10,175 nt of DNA from CSBr16-58 sp051859825. GTDB taxonomy: Bacteria > Bacteroidota > Bacteroidia > Flavobacteriales > Schleiferiaceae. Below are positions 5,139-10,175 of this stretch, piece by piece (within the stretch, counting starts at the first letter, position 1; the number at the start of each line of letters is the position of its first letter). Under the pieces are notes generated by a model. The model ran no database searches, was not told the DNA's origin, and saw nothing but the letters and a program-made list of their open reading frames with translations. The translations under genes were made by a program, and so were the position numbers. The stretch lies in contig JBHYFA010000089.1 in NCBI GenBank assembly GCA_051859825.1, positions 1 through 10,175 of the forward strand, written 5' to 3'.

Positions 5139-8100
5139 TTGGGAGTAAAAAGGTTAAAGTATTACGGGTTAATTATGCTGGGAGCCTTAATTGCTTCTAC
5201 AGCTATTTTACCGGCACGCGGGCTCGACCTTCGCGTGTCGGACGCCCTATTGGCCTTTGCTTCCGATAGTACCGACCCCGATAGTATCCGCTATCCCTAC
5301 GTGCCGTCCGGTGGTGGACTCTTTCTGAAAGATCCCTCTAACATCAAAGAACACGTTTCTTACGACCCCGATTTGAACATGTACGTCATTACCAGGAAAA
5401 TTGGCGACGTGGTAATCGGGATGCCTCGCTACCTCACGCCTGAAGAATATCGTGAGTACATTTTCAAAGAACAATCTACCGGATATTGGGAACAAAAAGC
5501 TGGTTCTAACACCGCCGCCCGAAGAGATGAACCCAATGATGGCCGCGACCCCGGAGGTGGACTCATCCCCCAAATTGAAGTAGGTGGGGAGCGCTTTAGA
5601 AATATTTTCGGTAGTAATTTTATCGATATTCGTCCTCAAGGTGCCGCAACCCTAACCCTTGGTGGTCGCTTCCAACGCATCGACAACCCCACACTTCCAG
5701 AACGAAATCGCCGAACCTTCAACTTGGTTTTCGACCAGCGTATTCAGATGAACGTTACCGGGCAAATTGGAACCAGGCTCAACTTGCAAACCAACTACGA
5801 TACCGAGGCAACGTTTGCTTTTGAGAATACCATGAAGACGGAATTTAGCGGGGAGGAAGACGATATTTTCCAGAAAATTGAAGTTGGTAACGTAAACCTT
5901 CCGCTCAACTCGGCGCTCATCTCGGGAGCACAGAGCCTTTTCGGTATTAAAACCCAAATGCAGTTTGGAAGAACCACCGTTACCACCGTACTTTCTGAAC
6001 AACGCTCGCAGTCATCTTCCGTAAATGTTGAAGGTGGGGGTATGCAGCAAGAGTTTATGATTCAGGCCGACCAGTACGAGGCCAATCGTCACTACTTTTT
6101 ATCTCATTACTTTCGCGACAATTACGAGCGCTATCTTCGCAATGCTCCGGTAATTACCTCTCCCATCCAAATTACACGTATTGAGGTTTACGTGACCAAT
6201 AGAAGAAGCCAAACAGAGAATGTCCGCAATATTGTAGCTTTCATGGATCTTGGTGAAGCCGATAATGAAGGGGCTTATCGTAACACGAACGCCAATATTC
6301 GTGGAGCACGGATTTTTGATCGCATAAATGACCGCCGTCACCCTTCTTTGCCACACAACCAAATGAATAGCCTCAACCCTCGTCAGCTTGAGAATAATAT
6401 TCCGGGGGTTCGTACCATTGCCAATGCCAATACTGCCCTCGAAAATCGTGGCTTTGTGGACGGGATTGATTTTACCGATTTGGCCAATGCTCGACAACTA
6501 ACACCGCAAGAATTTACCTTTCATCCTCAACTTGGTTATATTTCATTAAATCAAGCGCTTAATCAGGATGAAGTGCTCGCCGTGGCGTATCAATATACCG
6601 CCAACGGAGTTACCTACCAGGTGGGTGAATTCGGTAACGATGGTGTGATGCCTCCCAATACGCTCATTCTGAAAATGCTGAAAAGTGTTTTGCTCGATGT
6701 TCGCCTTCCTATGTGGGACTTGATGATGAAAAACGTGTATTCGCTCAATGCTTTTGGTATATCGCAAGAAGGTTTTCGATTGGATGTTCTTTTTTGGAAT
6801 GACGAAACTGGGGTGCCAATTCCCTTTCTTCCCGAAGGAAATTTGAATGAGGAATTATTACTTCGCGTGATGGAGCTCGACCGAGTTAACCAAAACCTTG
6901 ATCCAATACCAGATGGTTTCTTCGACTTCATTCCTGATTTGACCATCAATCCGCAAAATGGAAGGATTATCTTCCCGGTCACCGAGCCTTTTGGTAGTAA
7001 CCTTAAGCGAAAACTTGATCCAGAGTTTCATGATAGGTATGTGTTTCAGCAGCTCTACGATAGTACGCGATTTCGAGCGCAGGAGGAGACCCAGCTGAAT
7101 AAATACTTTCTTCGAGGGCGATATAAATCGAGTAGCGGCTCGGAGATTATGCTCAACGCGGTGAATATTCCTCCCGGTTCGGTGGTGGTAACTGCCGGGG
7201 GATCAAGACTTACCGAAGATGTCGATTACACGGTTGACTATAATCTCGGTAGAGTTCGAATCCTTAACGAAGGTATTTTGCAGTCGGGTATGCCCATCAA
7301 GGTTGATTTTGAAAATAACACCTTGTTTAATGTGCAAACCCGACAGTTTTTTGGTGTAAACGTTGATCACCGCGTCAATGATAACCTCAATATTGGTGGT
7401 AGTTTCTTGCATTTACGAGAACGACCGCTCACACAGAAGGCCAATATTGGAGAAGAACCCATCGCCAACTCAATATGGGGAATGAACACGCAGTTCCAAC
7501 GCGATGCCCCCTTCCTTACCCGCATGGTAGATCGCATTCCTTTTATCAGTACCAAAGAACGATCAACCATTTCATTCCAAGGAGAATTTGCACACCTTAT
7601 TCCCGGTAGTCCACGAGCTATCCGAATTACCGACGATGAAACAACCTATATTGACGATTTTGAATCGAGCCAGACTTTCATCGATATTCGTAACCCCATG
7701 ATGTGGACGTTGGCGAGTACGCCTGGCGGTCAGCCCGAGCTTTTTCCAGAAACGGAATTTAACAACGATATCCGCTACGGATACAATCGTGCCCGCATTG
7801 CCTGGTACACCATCGACCCGATTTTTCACTTGAGTAATGCTTCAACTCCACCAAATATTCGTGAAAATAGGGAGCTGCAATCAGGTCATTACGTGAGGGA
7901 AATTTTGTATCGTGAGGTTTTCCCCAACATGGATCGTGACCCTGCTCTACCTCGAAATATTCCCGTTTTGGATTTGGCATATTATCCAAATGAAAGAGGC
8001 CCCTACAACTTTGACGTATCTGGTGAGCCGGGAATTTCCTCAGGTTTAAATGACGATGGTTCTCTTCGTGACCCTCAGTCTCGCTGGGCAGGTATCATGC

Positions 8101-10175
8101 GTCATTTGCAAATAAATAACTTTGAGGAACAAAATATTGAATTCTTGCAATTTTGGATGCTAGATCCTTTTCTCGAAGATCCAACACTTAGTGGGGGTGA
8201 CCTCTACATTAACCTCGGTAATGTTTCGGAAGATATTTTGAAAGATGGTAGGCAGTCATTTGAAAATGGATTGCCCATTGATGGAGACCCAACCAAGGTT
8301 GATACTACCGCTTGGGGATTGGTTCCGAAAATCCAACCGCAGGTAGTTGCCTTTGACAACGACCCGAATGCGATCACCATACAAGATGTCGGATTGGATG
8401 GATTAAATGATGAGCAGGAGCGAAACTGGCGCTTTCAAAATCAACCATCGTATTTAGAACGCATTCAAGCGGTTTTTGGTAGTGGTTCCGGAGCCTTCCA
8501 GCAAGCCTTTGATGACCCCGCTGCCGACAACTTTTCTTACTATCGTTCATCGGCACTTGACAATGCTGAGGCCGATATTCTCGAACGTTACAAGTTTTTT
8601 AATAACCCAGAAGGAAACTCGAATACAACACAACCAGAAGGTTTTCCCAGTGCGGCCACCACTCGTCCGGATGTAGAGGACATTAACCAAGACCAAACGC
8701 TAAGTCGCTCCGAAGCCTATTTCCAGTATCGCATTAGTATGCGTCAGCAGGATTTGGTGGTAGGACAGAATCACATTACTGATATTTTTGAAACCCAAAC
8801 GGGCGACCTTCCTGATGGTACGCGCAAAACCGCACGCTGGATTCAGTTTAAAGTGCCCATTTTTCAGCCGGATAGAAGGGTAGGACCTATTAGCGATTTC
8901 CGCTCGATTCGCTTTATTCGTATTTTCATGCGTGGATTTTCTGATCCTATTGTTCTTCGTATGGCTCGTATGGAACTCTTGCGTGGAGAATGGCGTCGAT
9001 ATATGTTTTCACTCGATGGTATCCGCGATGAGTTGGAGCAAGACGAAGATTTTGAAACCACCTTTGAAACCAACGTGGTCAACCTCGAAGAGAACGGACA
9101 AAGAAGTCCCATCAACTACACCCTTCCTCCCGGTATCGAGCGTCAGCAGTTTTTCCAAACTTCTTCTATTCAAGCCCAAAATGAGCAATCTTTATCCTTA
9201 TCAGTTTGTAATCTTCGCGATGGTGATGCCAGGGCCGTTTTCCGTAACCTAGCCATGGATATGCGCTTGTATAAGCGTTTGCGCATGTTTGTTCACGTTG
9301 AAGAACGATTGCCTCAGGAGCCGGTGCGCGATGGTGATCTTACGGTGTTTATTCGTGTAGGGTCTGACTTTAATCAGAACTACTACGAATACGAAATTTC
9401 TACGATTGTTACACCTTGGGGAGCAACCGATCCGCGTGAAATTTGGCCAGAGAGTAACGAAATGGTGATCGACTTGCAGCAATTGCGTGATGTAAAGCTC
9501 GAGCGTGATAGGGTGGGTGTGCCTTTGCGAAATCGATATACCCGCGATTTTGGAAATTATAAAATTACCGTGGTGGGAGCACCTAACCTCGGTAATACGC
9601 GCACCATTATGATTGGGGTTCGAAACCCTAAAAAAGAGCTGGGCGACCCCACAGACGATGGTTTGCCTAAATGTGCAGAAATTTGGGTTAACGAACTCCG
9701 CTTGGGAGGCTTCGACCGTCAAGGTGGTTTTGCGGCGAATGCTCGTGTAAATGCACAGCTGGCCGACTTCGGGAATATCACCCTTACGGGAAATTACAGC
9801 TCTATCGCTTTTGGCGCCCTCGACCAAAGTGTTACCGAACGAAGTATGGAGGAGATTATGTCGTACGACTTACAAACCAGTTGGGAGTTGGGTAAATTTT
9901 TCTCGGAGGATGTGAAACTGCGCATTCCGCTTTTTTACAGTATGGCTGAAGAATGGCGTAATCCGCGATTTAACCCCCTCGATCCCGATATTGAGTTTCG
10001 AGATGCGTTGGCCAATGTAGAGGAGTTTGCAGCGCGTGACTCCATTCGAAAAATTGGTCAGACCTACAATATGCGCAGGAGTTTCAATTTCGCTAATGTC
10101 CGGAAAGAACGAGCGAATACGCAAAGAAAACCTACCCCATTTGATGTAGAAAACCTGGCTTTATCCTACGCGTTT
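5139..10175 (+). CDS. sprA: T9SS outer-membrane translocon SprA/Sov, 3' end beyond window
   Basis: SprA (Sov in Porphyromonas) forms the very large outer-membrane beta-barrel through which T9SS cargo crosses; known partners include PorV and a plug protein. The visible part is 1679 codons, uninterrupted; family members are about 2400 residues, so roughly the last third is missing. Family hallmarks include GGLFLKDPSNIKEHVSYDP near the mature N-terminus, GSNFIDIRPQG (about 158-168), the stretch from EDDIFQKIEVGNVNLPLNS to QSLFGIKTQMQFG (about 242-278), TYIDDFESSQT (about 836-846), SLSVCNLRDGDA (about 1352-1363), CAEIWVNELRLGGF (about 1512-1525) and DVENLALSYAF at the edge. The start is inferred as TTG 5139. 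It gives (M)GVKRLKYYGLIMLGALIAST, a signal peptide with a basic N-region. The first ATG (5175) would leave MLGALIAST without charge. An in-frame TGA at 5118-5120 bounds the frame. T9SS commonly serves gliding, adhesion or secreted hydrolases. Confidence 0.96.
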   Translation, partial: MGVKRLKYYGLIMLGALIASTAILPARGLDLRVSDALLAFASDSTDPDSIRYPYVPSGGGLFLKDPSNIKEHVSYDPDLNMYVITRKIGDVVIGMPRYLTPEEYREYIFKEQSTGYWEQKAGSNTAARRDEPNDGRDPGGGLIPQIEVGGERFRNIFGSNFIDIRPQGAATLTLGGRFQRIDNPTLPERNRRTFNLVFDQRIQMNVTGQIGTRLNLQTNYDTEATFAFENTMKTEFSGEEDDIFQKIEVGNVNLPLNSALISGAQSLFGIKTQMQFGRTTVTTVLSEQRSQSSSVNVEGGGMQQEFMIQADQYEANRHYFLSHYFRDNYERYLRNAPVITSPIQITRIEVYVTNRRSQTENVRNIVAFMDLGEADNEGAYRNTNANIRGARIFDRINDRRHPSLPHNQMNSLNPRQLENNIPGVRTIANANTALENRGFVDGIDFTDLANARQLTPQEFTFHPQLGYISLNQALNQDEVLAVAYQYTANGVTYQVGEFGNDGVMPPNTLILKMLKSVLLDVRLPMWDLMMKNVYSLNAFGISQEGFRLDVLFWNDETGVPIPFLPEGNLNEELLLRVMELDRVNQNLDPIPDGFFDFIPDLTINPQNGRIIFPVTEPFGSNLKRKLDPEFHDRYVFQQLYDSTRFRAQEETQLNKYFLRGRYKSSSGSEIMLNAVNIPPGSVVVTAGGSRLTEDVDYTVDYNLGRVRILNEGILQSGMPIKVDFENNTLFNVQTRQFFGVNVDHRVNDNLNIGGSFLHLRERPLTQKANIGEEPIANSIWGMNTQFQRDAPFLTRMVDRIPFISTKERSTISFQGEFAHLIPGSPRAIRITDDETTYIDDFESSQTFIDIRNPMMWTLASTPGGQPELFPETEFNNDIRYGYNRARIAWYTIDPIFHLSNASTPPNIRENRELQSGHYVREILYREVFPNMDRDPALPRNIPVLDLAYYPNERGPYNFDVSGEPGISSGLNDDGSLRDPQSRWAGIMRHLQINNFEEQNIEFLQFWMLDPFLEDPTLSGGDLYINLGNVSEDILKDGRQSFENGLPIDGDPTKVDTTAWGLVPKIQPQVVAFDNDPNAITIQDVGLDGLNDEQERNWRFQNQPSYLERIQAVFGSGSGAFQQAFDDPAADNFSYYRSSALDNAEADILERYKFFNNPEGNSNTTQPEGFPSAATTRPDVEDINQDQTLSRSEAYFQYRISMRQQDLVVGQNHITDIFETQTGDLPDGTRKTARWIQFKVPIFQPDRRVGPISDFRSIRFIRIFMRGFSDPIVLRMARMELLRGEWRRYMFSLDGIRDELEQDEDFETTFETNVVNLEENGQRSPINYTLPPGIERQQFFQTSSIQAQNEQSLSLSVCNLRDGDARAVFRNLAMDMRLYKRLRMFVHVEERLPQEPVRDGDLTVFIRVGSDFNQNYYEYEISTIVTPWGATDPREIWPESNEMVIDLQQLRDVKLERDRVGVPLRNRYTRDFGNYKITVVGAPNLGNTRTIMIGVRNPKKELGDPTDDGLPKCAEIWVNELRLGGFDRQGGFAANARVNAQLADFGNITLTGNYSSIAFGALDQSVTERSMEEIMSYDLQTSWELGKFFSEDVKLRIPLFYSMAEEWRNPRFNPLDPDIEFRDALANVEEFAARDSIRKIGQTYNMRRSFNFANVRKERANTQRKPTPFDVENLALSYAF

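Noticed and set aside
5247..10124. Many minus-strand open frames opposite sprA (such as 5247-5639, 6099-6497, 9249-9827)
   Set aside because: They are antisense shadows of a continuous, well-recognised sprA frame and show no family features.

Overview
The window looks like a chromosomal segment of a Bacteroidota bacterium, most likely Flavobacteriia-like. The main evidence is a ruvA gene followed directly by a very large sprA gene, which encodes the outer-membrane translocon of the type IX secretion system (T9SS). Two TAnnTTTG boxes, the Bacteroidota form of the -7 promoter element, support this. Genus or species cannot be read from the sequence.

Layout. Positions 1-81 hold the right part of a structured repeat cut by the window edge. 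Positions 125-1221 carry a visibly AT-rich two-gene operon: a small lipoprotein and a multi-pass membrane protein, neither recognised. A minus-strand gene for a DinB-superfamily-like protein (1425-1985) converges on it. A 144-bp nested hairpin element (2077-2220) follows; its right half aligns end to end with positions 1-81. Next on the minus strand is a 709-residue secreted protein with Ig/IPT-like beta segments and an outer-membrane-like C-terminus (2231-4360). It is divergent from ruvA (4532-5131). sprA starts 7 nt after the ruvA stop codon and runs off the right edge; 1679 codons are visible with no interruption.

How the parts relate. ruvA and sprA are almost certainly co-transcribed although their roles differ (Holliday-junction processing versus protein export). 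The divergent 709-aa protein is a cell-envelope protein of unknown role. The 82-2076 block, bracketed by two same-orientation copies of the repeat, looks like an accessory module beside a core ruvA-sprA locus. The strongest candidates for something undescribed are the repeat family, where the two copies differ by a compensatory base-pair change, and the bracketed module. sprA also appears to use a TTG start codon. No CRISPR array, tRNA, rRNA or transposase gene was seen.
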